From Oscillospiraceae bacterium (GTDB lineage: Bacteria; Bacillota; Clostridia; Oscillospirales; Acutalibacteraceae): 64,000 nucleotides of DNA. Under the pieces are notes generated by a model. It was not told where the DNA came from, made no database searches, and worked only from the letters and a program-made list of their open reading frames with translations. Below, piece by piece: positions 9,245-18,951 of this stretch; within the stretch, counting starts at the first letter, position 1, and the number at the start of each line of letters is the position of its first letter. The position numbers were made by a program, and so were the translations under genes. The stretch lies in the NCBI GenBank assembly GCA_015066205.1, contig SVOV01000007.1, positions 19,164 to 83,163 on the forward strand, read 5' to 3'.

Positions 9245-10579
9245 TTAATTAGGCAATGAGGCATAGCCTGTGGGATTAACCTTTGTACCGTTTACACGGA
9301 CCTCAAAGTGACAATGCGCACCCGTAGAATAACCCGTTGAACCGGCATAAGCAACAATATCACCTTGATTTACATGCTGACCGACAGACACATTAAGAGA
9401 GCTGTTATGAGCATATACGGTTACAATTCCGTCGCCGTGATCGATACCGACATAATATCCGTAAGCGGAATGCCATGTAGAAATAATTACAGTACCGGAT
9501 GCAGAAGCTCTTACAGCCTTACCCATAGTACCGCTCCAACAACAGGTGTCTGTTCCGCCGTGAAGCTTATAAACACCTGAAATGGGGTCATATCTGTAAC
9601 CGTAGGATGATGAAATATAAACATCACTGTACTGCAGCGGCCATATAAAGCCGCCGGGCTTTGAAGCAATATTTCCGTTTCCGTGGGATGCATTATTTAT
9701 TATGCTGTCTATTTTATTCTCGAATGCCTTGATATCAGCCTCATAGCTTGCAACAAGCTTTTCATATGCTGCACTCTCGGCATTAAGCTCTTTTATATAA
9801 GAATAAGCTTCTTCCTGAAGATCAATAAGCTCGTCCTGTGAGTCCTCAAGACTGGAACGGGCAACAATAACCTCATTTTCCTTGAGATTATATTCATCAA
9901 CCTTTACCTGATGTTCATCGCGCTTTACAGATATTTCATCAATCATACGCTCATATTCTTCAATAAGCATATCGATTTTTGCAATATCCTCATTAAGACT
10001 CTGAACCATATTCTCATCACTTTCAGCTCTCAGCTGAAGGATCTCAAGCATAATGAGATATGTTGAAAAATCGCCGTTGCCGTCAAAGTCAAATAAGAGC
10101 TCAAGCTCTGATGTTGCACCGTTGACATAGGTTTCATAAAGCCTGTCCTGAAGCTTAAGATAAATATCAGCAATTTCAGCCTCGGTAGAAGCTACTTCAG
10201 CTTCATTTTCAGCTATATCAGACTCAATATTAGCAATTTCTTCGTCAAGTGCGTCAATTTTTTCCTGAATAACAGCCTTTTCAGACTCAAGAACATCAAT
10301 TTTATCATTCAATAAATCTATCTGAGCCTGAAAATTTTCTATCTGAACGGCAAGCTGTCCGGCATAAACTTCTTTATCTGCTATATTATCCTTTAATTTA
10401 TCTATTTCAACCTTAGCCGCATCAATCTTATCCTGAAGAATTTGTTGCTGCTTTTCGTATTCATCAATCTTATTCTGATCTTCCTGAGAAATTTTCGCAA
10501 AAATCTCAATTCCGAATGAAAAACAAAGTATAAAAACCAGAATAACACTGAGGAGTTTTTTTAAAATATCAGCTTTCAT
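9245..10579 (-). CDS. Murein hydrolase activator, EnvC-like coiled coil plus M23 peptidase domain
   Basis: Long heptad coiled coil, then 'SSSYGYRYDPISGVYKLHGGTD...GYYVGIDHGDGIVTVYAHNSSLNVSVGQHVNQGDIVAYAGSTGYSTGAHCHFEVRVNG' LytM/M23. Confidence 0.93.
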   Translation of the reverse strand: MKADILKKLLSVILVFILCFSFGIEIFAKISQEDQNKIDEYEKQQQILQDKIDAAKVEIDKLKDNIADKEVYAGQLAVQIENFQAQIDLLNDKIDVLESEKAVIQEKIDALDEEIANIESDIAENEAEVASTEAEIADIYLKLQDRLYETYVNGATSELELLFDFDGNGDFSTYLIMLEILQLRAESDENMVQSLNEDIAKIDMLIEEYERMIDEISVKRDEHQVKVDEYNLKENEVIVARSSLEDSQDELIDLQEEAYSYIKELNAESAAYEKLVASYEADIKAFENKIDSIINNASHGNGNIASKPGGFIWPLQYSDVYISSSYGYRYDPISGVYKLHGGTDTCCWSGTMGKAVRASASGTVIISTWHSAYGYYVGIDHGDGIVTVYAHNSSLNVSVGQHVNQGDIVAYAGSTGYSTGAHCHFEVRVNGTKVNPTGYASLPN

Positions 10580-11486
10580 CTAAAACAACACTCCCCTGTT
10601 CTTTCAGATATTTGCGCATTGAAATAAGACTTCCGACTGCACCTGTAAGCACACTTACAACAAGGAATCCTCCAAGAAGAATAAGGGCATAATCCCAGAA
10701 ACTTACAACTACATTTCCTAAAAGGCCGAAAATGGAAGAGAACGGACCGCTCAGGAGAGAATACAAAAGAGCAAGAACTATAAAGGAAACAAAAGATGAA
10801 ATAATTCCCAGCACTACACCTTCAACAAGGAAGGGCCAGCGGATAAACCAGTTTGTAGCACCTACAGCCTTCATAATGCTTATTTCAAGCTTTCTGGAAA
10901 ACATTGTAATCCTGACGGTATTTGCAATAATAAACATTGAAACAATAAACAGAACAATAATAACACCGATACTGATATAAGTAACTGCGGATCTTATTTC
11001 TTCAAGCTTAGAAGCCAGATCACCATTCTGCTGAATATCAGCTATTGTTTCAACTGCAGTTATTTTTGCCACTGTTTCATCAAATAATGCCATATCAGTG
11101 ACAGTTACTCTGAAGCCTGCAGGTAAAAAGCTGTTGTCAATATTATTTAAAAGCTTGGAATCTTCATCAAATGATGCTTTGATAAGTTCAAATGCTTCTT
11201 CCTTTGATACAAATTCAACAGATGTGATATTATCTATCTGTTTCAGCTTTTCGTCTGTAAGCTGAATATCCTGTTCGGTTGCATCAACCTCGCAGAAAAC
11301 CATAACAACATTCTGTGCTTCGATGTGCTGTAATAAAGAATCCACATTAAAAAACAATAAAACAGCAAATCCTATGATCACAAGGCAGGACATCAGAACT
11401 GCAACAGATGCAACAGACATCAGTCTGTTAATTCCGATATTTCTTATACCCTCATGAGTAAGGTAACGTATATTTCTGTTTTTCAT
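10569..11486 (-). CDS. ftsX: Cell division protein FtsX (permease-like)
   Basis: FtsX topology and 'VRITMFSRKLEISIMKAVGATNWFIRWPFLVEGVVLG'; adjacent to ftsE. Confidence 0.95.
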   Translation of the reverse strand: MKNRNIRYLTHEGIRNIGINRLMSVASVAVLMSCLVIIGFAVLLFFNVDSLLQHIEAQNVVMVFCEVDATEQDIQLTDEKLKQIDNITSVEFVSKEEAFELIKASFDEDSKLLNNIDNSFLPAGFRVTVTDMALFDETVAKITAVETIADIQQNGDLASKLEEIRSAVTYISIGVIIVLFIVSMFIIANTVRITMFSRKLEISIMKAVGATNWFIRWPFLVEGVVLGIISSFVSFIVLALLYSLLSGPFSSIFGLLGNVVVSFWDYALILLGGFLVVSVLTGAVGSLISMRKYLKEQGSVVLDES

Positions 11487-11519
11487 AAACTAACCTTTCG
11501 ATAAGAATTGACAGGATGA

Positions 11520-12332
11520 TCAATCGCTGACAGTTTCGGAAGAATCTGCAGAAGAGGTATAATTATCAAGAAAGTCTTCAATTTCAACATCCTCAAGAGG
11601 TGCTTCATAAAAAGCATTGGGTGCCGTATCAACACGCTCCTCAACAGCGGAAGCTACAAGCTCAGGATGATCGGTATCGGAAACCACGGTACCGTTATTA
11701 ATTGTAATCATTCTCTTATTATACTGCTTTGCGAGATCAACCTCGTGAGTAACCATAATGATTGTTGTCTTTTTATTAGCATTTATATGATTCAAAAGAT
11801 CAACGATCTCCTTGGACATTTCAGGGTCAATATTACCTGTGGGCTCGTCAGCTATAATAATATCAGCCTGATTAACAAGTGCCCGTGCAAGTGCGACTCT
11901 CTGCTGTTCACCGCCCGAAAGCTCATTCGGGAAGCATTTCGCTTTCACACTTAATCCGACAAGACTGAGGGCATATGTAACGCGTCTCGAAATATCCTTG
12001 TTTTTTGCACCGATTACATGCATAGCAAAAGCAACGTTATCATAAACCGTTCTGTTCGGAATAAGTCGGAAATCCTGAAAAACGATACCGAGCTTTCTGC
12101 GGTAATACGGAATCTGCTTTGCCTTTAATTTATTGAGTTCAACACCGTCTATGACGATAGAACCGGAGGACGGTACCTCTTCACGCATGATCATTTTAAG
12201 AAAGGTACTCTTTCCGGCTCCCGATGAGCCGACAACAAAAACAAATTCTCCCCTGTCAATATGAAGACTGAGATCAGTCAACGCTTTTGTCCCGTTCTGA
12301 TATGTCTTTGACACATCTATAAAATCTATCAT
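11520..12332 (-). CDS. ftsE: Cell division ATP-binding protein FtsE
   Basis: ABC ATPase: 'GSSGAGKSTFLKMI', 'LSGGEQQRVALARALVNQADIIIADEPTGNIDP'; N-term 'MIDFIDVSKTYQNGTKALTDLSL'. Confidence 0.95.
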   Translation of the reverse strand: MIDFIDVSKTYQNGTKALTDLSLHIDRGEFVFVVGSSGAGKSTFLKMIMREEVPSSGSIVIDGVELNKLKAKQIPYYRRKLGIVFQDFRLIPNRTVYDNVAFAMHVIGAKNKDISRRVTYALSLVGLSVKAKCFPNELSGGEQQRVALARALVNQADIIIADEPTGNIDPEMSKEIVDLLNHINANKKTTIIMVTHEVDLAKQYNKRMITINNGTVVSDTDHPELVASAVEERVDTAPNAFYEAPLEDVEIEDFLDNYTSSADSSETVSD

Positions 12333-12356
12333 AAATTATTATCCTTTATTTGCGAA

Positions 12357-13442
12357 TTAATATTTGATGGGAGAAGAATCAAGATACTTCTTAACCATAA
12401 GTGCTACCTTGAAAACAATGGCATCATCAAATTCTCTGAGATCAAGACCTGTAAGCTTTCTGATCTTTTCAAGACGGTAAACAAGGGTATTTCTATGAAC
12501 AAAGAGCTTTCTTGAGGTTTCGGAAACATTAAGATTATTCTCAAAGAATTTCTGAATAGTAAACAATGTTTCGTGGTCTAATGAGTCTACAGGACCAACC
12601 TTAAAAACTTCTTTAAGGAACATATCGCAAAGAGTCGTGGGAAGCTGATAAATAAGGCGGGCAATACCGAGATTTTCACAGCTGATGATGACCTTTTCAG
12701 TATCAAAAACCTTGCCGACCTCAAGAGCAACCTGAGCTTCCTTGAAGGACTTTGCAAGATCCTTGATGCTCTTTACAGCTGTTCCGATACCGACGACAGC
12801 CTGACCGGCAATATCAGAACCGAGAGAATCAATAACGGAGCGAGCAAGCTTTTCAAGGTCTTTACTGTCTGTTGCAGCAGCTATATCCTTTATGATAGCT
12901 ACATCATTCTCATTTACACTGATAACAAAATCCTTATTCTTATCAGGGAATAAAGACTGAATTGTATCAAACATTGAGGATTCGCATACATCGCTGAATC
13001 TTACGAGAAGAACAACTCGTACTGCATCATTATTGAAATGAAGCTCTCTTGCTTTAAGATAAATATCACCGGGGAGAATATTATCAAGCATTACATTCTT
13101 TATAAAGTTGCCTCTGTCATATTTTTCGTCATAATACTGCTTGATGCTTGAAAGGGAAACTGCAAGAATACCTGCATATTTATCTGCAAGAGTATCACTT
13201 CCTTCAACAAAAACAGTATATTCGGGTTGCATAAGAGAACCGAATGCGCGATATGTAATTCCGTTAACGCATGTTGTTGTATTAAGGGCAAAAATTTCCG
13301 ATACACCGATGGTTACGACATCGCCTACTCTTGTAAGCTCCGTACAGGCAACAATTGTACCTGTTTCATCAATAACACCAATGGTTCTTCCGACTGCATC
13401 CTTCATCTGATGAAGTACGCTCTGAAAAAGACGGTTTGACAT
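12357..13442 (-). CDS. PucR/CdaR-type helix-turn-helix transcriptional regulator
   Basis: C-terminal 'TIQKFFENNLNVSETSRKLFVHRNTLVYRLEKIRKLTGLDLREFDDAIVFKVALM' PucR HTH; N-terminal diacid-sensor-like segment. Start at MSNRLF. Confidence 0.88.
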   Translation of the reverse strand: MSNRLFQSVLHQMKDAVGRTIGVIDETGTIVACTELTRVGDVVTIGVSEIFALNTTTCVNGITYRAFGSLMQPEYTVFVEGSDTLADKYAGILAVSLSSIKQYYDEKYDRGNFIKNVMLDNILPGDIYLKARELHFNNDAVRVVLLVRFSDVCESSMFDTIQSLFPDKNKDFVISVNENDVAIIKDIAAATDSKDLEKLARSVIDSLGSDIAGQAVVGIGTAVKSIKDLAKSFKEAQVALEVGKVFDTEKVIISCENLGIARLIYQLPTTLCDMFLKEVFKVGPVDSLDHETLFTIQKFFENNLNVSETSRKLFVHRNTLVYRLEKIRKLTGLDLREFDDAIVFKVALMVKKYLDSSPIKY

Positions 13443-13519
13443 AAATTTCATCCTTTCAAAATAATACAAATAATTTAATCGGGTCGCTATTAGACAAAAT
13501 CACAATATAAAACACTGTA

Positions 13520-13548
13520 ATTATACACTTTTTTATGTTTCAATGCAA
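13520..13548 (-). promoter_or_regulatory. Candidate sigma-A promoter for the PucR-type regulator
   Basis: On minus strand TTGCAT (13548-13543), 17 bp, TATAAT (13525-13520). Confidence 0.6.
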
Positions 13549-13622
13549 TAGCTTTTAGAAATTATTACAAATTTTTTTGTTTTTTTTATTCAAATCGGTA
13601 AGAATTGACCATTTAAATAAAT

Positions 13623-13675
13623 AAAATACACAACAGAATGTTCGTTTTTTTGTCAAAACGGCTGTTGTGTATTTT
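13623..13675 (-). terminator. Long inverted repeat / terminator downstream of the RsuA-family gene
   Basis: AAAATACACAACAG / CTGTTGTGTATTTT perfect 14-bp repeat with an internal CGTTTT/AAAACG arm; follows the stop at 13698. Confidence 0.65.
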
Positions 13676-13697
13676 CACCAATTAAAGTGTTAAATTG

Positions 13698-14420
13698 TTA
13701 CGGAAGTATTTTTTTAAGTTCAATTTCTGTTATTTCTCTTGCTTCACCGGGCTTAAGAGCAGAATCAAGAGAAAGAGAACCCAGGTGAGTTCTTCTCAAT
13801 TCAATAACAGGTTTTCCCGTTGACGCAAACATTCTTTTTATCTGATGATAGCGTCCTTCGGTAATCTTGATCTCGTAATAATAAAGCTTATCTTCATCCG
13901 CCCTATAAAGAAATCTCAGCTTTGCGGGTCTGAAAAGCTCACCGCCTATTTCCATTCCTTCGAAAAAGCGTTTTTCATCCTCGGGTGTCACCTTTTCTTC
14001 TATACCGACCGTATAGGTCTTTTCTATATGATGGGCAGGCGACAGCATATTATGGGCAAAGGCTCCGTCATCAGTTATCAGCACAAAGCCTGTAGTATCC
14101 TTATCAAGCCGTCCCGCGGGAAACAGACCGTTTCTTCTGAGATGCTCCGGCAGAATATCAAGAACGGTAATGTCACGCCCGTCCTCAGTAGCAGAAACAA
14201 CACCTTTCGGTTTATTCATCATGATATAGATGTATTTCTTATATACTATTTCTTTTCCGCTTACGGTAACGGAGTCTTTATCGGTATCTACAGATATTTC
14301 GGCTTTTGATACAGCTTTCCCGTTTACAAACACCGAGTTCTGACGAAGAAGCCGTTTAGCATCAGTTCTCGAAATATTCATTTGTGAAGAAATAAATTTA
14401 TCAAGTCTTAATTTCGCCAA
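13698..14420 (-). CDS. RsuA/RluB-family pseudouridine synthase
   Basis: S4 domain N-term, 'YIYIMMNKPKGVVSATED', 'GLFPAGRLDKDTTGFVLITDDGAFAH', 'EGRYHQIKRMFA'. Confidence 0.93.
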   Translation of the reverse strand: MAKLRLDKFISSQMNISRTDAKRLLRQNSVFVNGKAVSKAEISVDTDKDSVTVSGKEIVYKKYIYIMMNKPKGVVSATEDGRDITVLDILPEHLRRNGLFPAGRLDKDTTGFVLITDDGAFAHNMLSPAHHIEKTYTVGIEEKVTPEDEKRFFEGMEIGGELFRPAKLRFLYRADEDKLYYYEIKITEGRYHQIKRMFASTGKPVIELRRTHLGSLSLDSALKPGEAREITEIELKKILP

Positions 14421-14868
14421 GATTATTTTTCACTCCCCTGATAAAGCCGTCAACAGACGGAGAATGTATATCAGCACCGATAATTTCACCGTTATAGGTA
14501 AAAACAACCGCTAAAAGAAGCCTGTTATCCGCTGAGCTTTCCTGACATACTTCAAAAGTGTATCTTTTGACTGCCTTTCCGATATAGTCCTCAAGATCAA
14601 ATCCGTTTTCCTTCTGGATATCGTTATAATCAGCAAACACCTCTTTATCATCATCGGAAAGAATAATGCTCTCAACAGTAAACTCATCTGAAACCGATAT
14701 TCCGTTATAGAAAAGAAAATTCGAAACATATTCCTCTTCAGGTTCAGCTGACGCGATTTTTATAAAAGAATCATACTGAAGTATCAGAAGAATCAGAAAT
14801 ACACAAAAAAGACATATCAGTAAATCAGTGATTTTATTGCGCGGATATCGGAAAACAAACATCTTCAT
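14401..14868 (-). CDS. DUF4830-like membrane-anchored protein
   Basis: Single N-terminal TM; 'FADYNDIQKENGFDLEDYIGKAVKRYTFEV' resembles the DUF4830 motif. Confidence 0.6.
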   Translation of the reverse strand: MKMFVFRYPRNKITDLLICLFCVFLILLILQYDSFIKIASAEPEEEYVSNFLFYNGISVSDEFTVESIILSDDDKEVFADYNDIQKENGFDLEDYIGKAVKRYTFEVCQESSADNRLLLAVVFTYNGEIIGADIHSPSVDGFIRGVKNNLGEIKT

Positions 14869-14928
14869 AAGAAACACCTCGCACAAAATGTATGCGAGGC
14901 ATTAATTAAAAATAACAGAATTAAAGAA

Positions 14929-15480
14929 TTACTGTCCTGCTTTTTTGACGGTAACTGTTTTTATCTTACTTGAAGCCTGTCTTACGCTGTTAAGATTTCT
15001 TGTAAGATCTTCCATTGTTTTGGAAAGGATCTCATCGGATTCTTCCATAACAGTTTCAACAAAATTACTTGCTCCGTTTCGAAGGTCAGTTGCCCATTTC
15101 TGAGCATTGTCAACGATTTCATTGGAATTAGCCTTTGCCTTTTCAATGATCTCGGCAGCCTGCTTTTTAGCATCTGTAATAATCTGAGAAGCATTAAGCT
15201 GTGCAGCCTTTGTTATTTCGTGTTCTTCAACCATCTTGCGAGCCTGGGCCTCTGCCTGACGGATCTTAACCTCTGCTGAATCATTGGCCTGTGCAAGAAT
15301 TGTCTTTCGCTCTGAAGCGATCTGTCTTGCCTTAACGACCTCATCAGGTAATGCAACTCTTAAATCATTGATTATTGAGCGAAGAGCATCAGCATCAACC
15401 TTGACCTTTGAACCGCCGAAGGGATATTTACCTTCCTCTAAAATATCTTCGATCTGATTAAATAAATCATCAATTTTCAT
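14929..15480 (-). CDS. Coiled-coil protein (V-ATPase subunit H/E-like, DivIVA-like), function unknown
   Basis: Long Ala/Glu/Lys-rich helical region 'QAEAQARKMVEEHEITKAAQLNASQIITDAKKQAAEIIEKAKANSNEIVD'; abuts coaD. Confidence 0.6.
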   Translation of the reverse strand: MKIDDLFNQIEDILEEGKYPFGGSKVKVDADALRSIINDLRVALPDEVVKARQIASERKTILAQANDSAEVKIRQAEAQARKMVEEHEITKAAQLNASQIITDAKKQAAEIIEKAKANSNEIVDNAQKWATDLRNGASNFVETVMEESDEILSKTMEDLTRNLNSVRQASSKIKTVTVKKAGQ

Positions 15481-15481
15481 T

Positions 15482-15976
15482 TTATACGCACCTTTCTCTT
15501 ATTCTGTCTATTATATCCTGCTTGATCTGAGCAGGAACAAAGTCACTTATATCTCCGCCGAAGCTGCAGACCTCTTTAACAACACTTGAACTGAGGAACA
15601 TATACTCGGTATCCGTAACCATAAAAATTGTTTCAACATTTTTAGCAAGCTTTTTATTTGTAAGCGCCTGCTTGAATTCATCTTCGTAATCCGAAAGGAC
15701 ACGAAGTCCCTTTACAATGGCAACAGCACCCTTACTTACTGCATAATCAGCAAGAAGACCGTCATAAAAATCAACCTCTACATTAGGTATATCGGATGTA
15801 CATTTCCTTATAAAATTAACTCTTTCTTCAAGCGTAAACAAACCTGAATTCTTCTTTTTATTAATCATTACAACGACAATGACCTTATCAAACATTTTTG
15901 CCGTTCTTGAAATGATATTTATATGTCCTATTGTTATGGGATCAAAGCTTCCTGGACAAATCGCAATTGAATTCAT
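15482..15976 (-). CDS. coaD: Phosphopantetheine adenylyltransferase
   Basis: 'AICPGSFDPITIGHINIISRTAKMFDKVIVVVMINKKK', 'GLRVLSDYEDEFKQALTNKKL', 'YMFLSSSVVKEVCSFGGDIS'. Start at internal ATG (MNSIAICPG). Confidence 0.97.
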   Translation of the reverse strand: MNSIAICPGSFDPITIGHINIISRTAKMFDKVIVVVMINKKKNSGLFTLEERVNFIRKCTSDIPNVEVDFYDGLLADYAVSKGAVAIVKGLRVLSDYEDEFKQALTNKKLAKNVETIFMVTDTEYMFLSSSVVKEVCSFGGDISDFVPAQIKQDIIDRIRERCV

Positions 15977-15987
15977 AAAAATCACCC

Positions 15988-16530
15988 TTATTCTGACACA
16001 CAACGGAAAACAGTGAGTTTTATTGAAGAATAAACATATTCTCTGTCAACAATCAATCTTCCGCATTTTTCAGGAAGCACCTCATCTGCTTCTGTTTCAC
16101 AGATAACAACAGCCGTATCATTAACACAGTTTCCGAGAAGCTGTAATGCTTCATCGCAGAGCTTTTTATTGTACGGAGGGTCAAGAAGAACGATATCAAA
16201 CTTTTCCTTTGTTGTCTTAAGATAAGTAAATGCATCAGATAACACTGCAACCGAAGAGGATGAAAATCTGCACATATCTATATTTTGCTTAACTATATCA
16301 AAAGATTTACGGGAAGAATCAACAAATACACACTTTTCTGCCCCGCGGCTGAGAGCTTCAATACCAAGCTGACCTGAACCTGCAAATAAATCGAGAACAA
16401 CAGCACCCTGAAGCTCAAACTGAATAATATTGAAAAGTGATTCCTTAACTTTATCCGTGGTAGGTCTTACATCCCGTCCTTCAGGTGAGATAAGACGCCT
16501 GCCTCTTGCCGATCCTGTTATAACCCGCAT
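15988..16530 (-). CDS. rsmD: 16S rRNA (guanine(966)-N(2))-methyltransferase
   Basis: 'MRVITGSARGRRLISPEGRDVRPTTDKVKESLFNII', 'VLDLFAGSGQLGIEALSRGA', 'DIVLLDPPYNK'. Confidence 0.96.
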   Translation of the reverse strand: MRVITGSARGRRLISPEGRDVRPTTDKVKESLFNIIQFELQGAVVLDLFAGSGQLGIEALSRGAEKCVFVDSSRKSFDIVKQNIDMCRFSSSSVAVLSDAFTYLKTTKEKFDIVLLDPPYNKKLCDEALQLLGNCVNDTAVVICETEADEVLPEKCGRLIVDREYVYSSIKLTVFRCVSE

Positions 16531-16608
16531 AATTCTCTCCGTAAACAGATTTTCAATATATTATCACATTTTATACGAAATTTGTCAACTGTTTTCAGCA
16601 ATTAATTA

Positions 16609-18438
16609 TTATAACATTCTTAAATATTTATAAATAATTTCTGCTGTAGCTTCACTGATCCCCTGAACCTGCATCAACTCTTCAACATCAGCTTCCCTGA
16701 GCTTTGACATAGAACCAAACTTAAGGAGAAGCTTTTTTGCTCTTTGCTCACCCACACCGGGAATCTGCAGCAGCTGTGAAGAAAAAGTATTTTTTTCCTT
16801 AAGCTTTCTGTGATAGCCGATAGCGTATCTGTGAACCTCCTCCTGAATATCAGAAACCAGGGTAAACACACTCCGATTATCATTTATGGATATTTCACTG
16901 CCGACAGAGGTTATGGCTCTCGTCCGATGCTTTCCGTCCTTTACCATACCAAAAACAGGAACATCAAAGCCCATTCTTTTCATCACCGGTTCAACTGCAT
17001 TGACCTGACCGGCTCCGCCGTCAATGAGTATAAGATCGGGCATAATTCCGAAAGAATTATCAGTACCTTTGTTCTCGCGGTACTCATTAATTCTTCGCTC
17101 CATAACCTCAGCAAGCGATCTGTAGTCATCCTGACCGATAAACCCCTTGATTTCAAATCTTCTGTATCTCTTCTTGTCGGGTTTTCCGTCAACAAAGGTT
17201 ATCATTCCGCCGACATTCTCACTGCCGCTCATATTTGATATATCATATGCTTCAATAACAGACGGAATTTTCTCAAGACCTAAAAGCTCTTTAAGCTCAA
17301 GAAGAACAGCTCTCTTCTTATCATGGGCTGTCAGAACTCTTGATAGCTTTTCGGATGCATTTCTTTTCGCAAGCTCCATAAGACTCAGTCCCTCGCCTGC
17401 CTTAGGTGAATATATTCTTATCTTTTTTGATGAAAGGCTGTCCAGATATCTGAAAAGCATTTCTGTATCCGATATCTCTTCTTCAATGCAGATTCTGTCG
17501 GGAAAATCCGTCCGTCCCGAATAGTAATTGGCAAGAAGCTGAATAAGCTCCTCTTCACCGTTTTCAAGTCTGTCAGTAATGTAATTTTCCGTACTGACTA
17601 TCGTACCTTTTCTTACGGTAAGAACATTTACACAGGATTTATCTCCGATGCTCTCAATTCCGAAAACATCTTGATTTTTATATTTAATATCAACAACATT
17701 CTGTTTTCTCGATATTTTTTCAATTGACTGAATTTTATCACGGAGCTTTGCCGCTCTTTCAAATTCAAGTGACTCCGCAGCCTTATTCATTTCAGTCTTA
17801 AGCTCATTCAGAATTTCATTTCTGCCGCCGAGAACAAATCTTAAGGCTTCATCAACATTTCTGTTATGCTCTTCCCTGCTTATGATCCCTGCACAAGCAC
17901 CTGAACATAATTTTATATGGTAGTTAAGACACGGTCTCCCTTTTTTTCTGATATCCTCGGGAAATCTTTTATTACAGTGAGGCAACTGAAAAATATCCAT
18001 AGCCTCCTTAAGAGCAGAATTTACCGTATCAGATGCCATATACGGTCCGTAATAAGAAGCATCTTCATCATCTTTTCTGAATACGGAGGAAATGCTTTTC
18101 CAAGACTTATTTCCGACCTTTATATATGAATAACCCTTATCGTCCTTAAGAAGAATATTATATTTAGGGGTATGCTCTTTTATAAGTGAGCATTCAAGCA
18201 CCAGCGCCTCAAACTCACTGGAAACAATAATATAATCAAAATCAAAAACATTTTCAACCATTCTTCTTACCTTTGAGGGATGGTTATTCTGAGAACCGAA
18301 ATACTGGCTGACTCTGTTTTTCAATATTTTGGCTTTTCCTATATATATAATATCGCCATCGGCATTTTTCATTATATAAACACCCGGTTGCTCGGGTAAA
18401 GCCATTGCTTTTTTTCTGAGTTCTTCAAGTTTTGACAA
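16609..18438 (-). CDS. uvrC: UvrABC system protein C
   Basis: 'LPEQPGVYIMKNADGDIIYIGKAKILKNRVSQYFG' GIY-YIG, UVR motif, C-terminal HhH. TTG start at 18438 preceded by GGAG, instead of ORF-track 18534. Confidence 0.96.
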   Translation of the reverse strand: MSKLEELRKKAMALPEQPGVYIMKNADGDIIYIGKAKILKNRVSQYFGSQNNHPSKVRRMVENVFDFDYIIVSSEFEALVLECSLIKEHTPKYNILLKDDKGYSYIKVGNKSWKSISSVFRKDDEDASYYGPYMASDTVNSALKEAMDIFQLPHCNKRFPEDIRKKGRPCLNYHIKLCSGACAGIISREEHNRNVDEALRFVLGGRNEILNELKTEMNKAAESLEFERAAKLRDKIQSIEKISRKQNVVDIKYKNQDVFGIESIGDKSCVNVLTVRKGTIVSTENYITDRLENGEEELIQLLANYYSGRTDFPDRICIEEEISDTEMLFRYLDSLSSKKIRIYSPKAGEGLSLMELAKRNASEKLSRVLTAHDKKRAVLLELKELLGLEKIPSVIEAYDISNMSGSENVGGMITFVDGKPDKKRYRRFEIKGFIGQDDYRSLAEVMERRINEYRENKGTDNSFGIMPDLILIDGGAGQVNAVEPVMKRMGFDVPVFGMVKDGKHRTRAITSVGSEISINDNRSVFTLVSDIQEEVHRYAIGYHRKLKEKNTFSSQLLQIPGVGEQRAKKLLLKFGSMSKLREADVEELMQVQGISEATAEIIYKYLRML

Positions 18439-18449
18439 AATATCACTCC

Positions 18450-18486
18450 AAAAAAAGCGGCATATCGGAAAAAACCAATACGCCGC
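18450..18486 (-). terminator. Intrinsic terminator of the HPr gene, abutting the uvrC Shine-Dalgarno
   Basis: Minus strand GCGGCGTAT...ATATGCCGC then TTTTTTT, immediately followed by GGAGTG of uvrC. Confidence 0.8.
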
Positions 18487-18499
18487 AAACTGCATTTGC

Positions 18500-18763
18500 T
18501 TATTCTGCAAATCCTGAAACAATAAGCTCTTCAAGCTTTGCCATTGCTATTTCTTCATCAACACCGTCTGCAACTATCTTGATAGTTGTTCCGCCTTTAA
18601 TACCGAGAGAAAGAACACCGAGAAGACTTTTAGCATTTGCTCTGCGCTCTTCCTTCTCAACCCAAATGGAAGACTTGAATTCGTTAGCTTTCTGAATGAA
18701 GAAAGTTGCAGGTCTTGCGTGAAGTCCGACCTGATTCTGAACTGTAATTTCTTTAGTAATCAT
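18500..18763 (-). CDS. ptsH: HPr-family phosphocarrier protein
   Basis: 'VGLHARPATFFIQKA' with active His and 'AKSLLGVLSLGIKGGTTI' regulatory Ser motif. Confidence 0.93.
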   Translation of the reverse strand: MITKEITVQNQVGLHARPATFFIQKANEFKSSIWVEKEERRANAKSLLGVLSLGIKGGTTIKIVADGVDEEIAMAKLEELIVSGFAE

Positions 18764-18801
18764 TATATTGATCCCCTCTCGGATAACTGAATTTATAATA
18801 T

Positions 18802-18829
18802 ATTATATCACAAACTTAATTCCAGTCAA
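18802..18829 (-). promoter_or_regulatory. Candidate sigma-A promoter for HPr
   Basis: Minus strand TTGACT (18829-18824), 16 bp, TATAAT (18807-18802). Confidence 0.65.
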
Positions 18830-18951
18830 TCAAAATCAGCAAACAAAAAAACAATTCGTTTGAAAAACTAAATCAAGTCAAATTAAAAAGACCTCTTTTG
18901 TGCAACTTTACTACAAAATTTTGAGGAATTACAGCAATAACTCCAAAATAA

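Noticed and set aside
18890-18926. CCTCTTTTGT...ACAAAATTTTGAGG imperfect hairpin after trmD as a structured RNA
   Set aside because: Interrupted weak AT-rich stem, no consensus and no T tract; at most a poor terminator.
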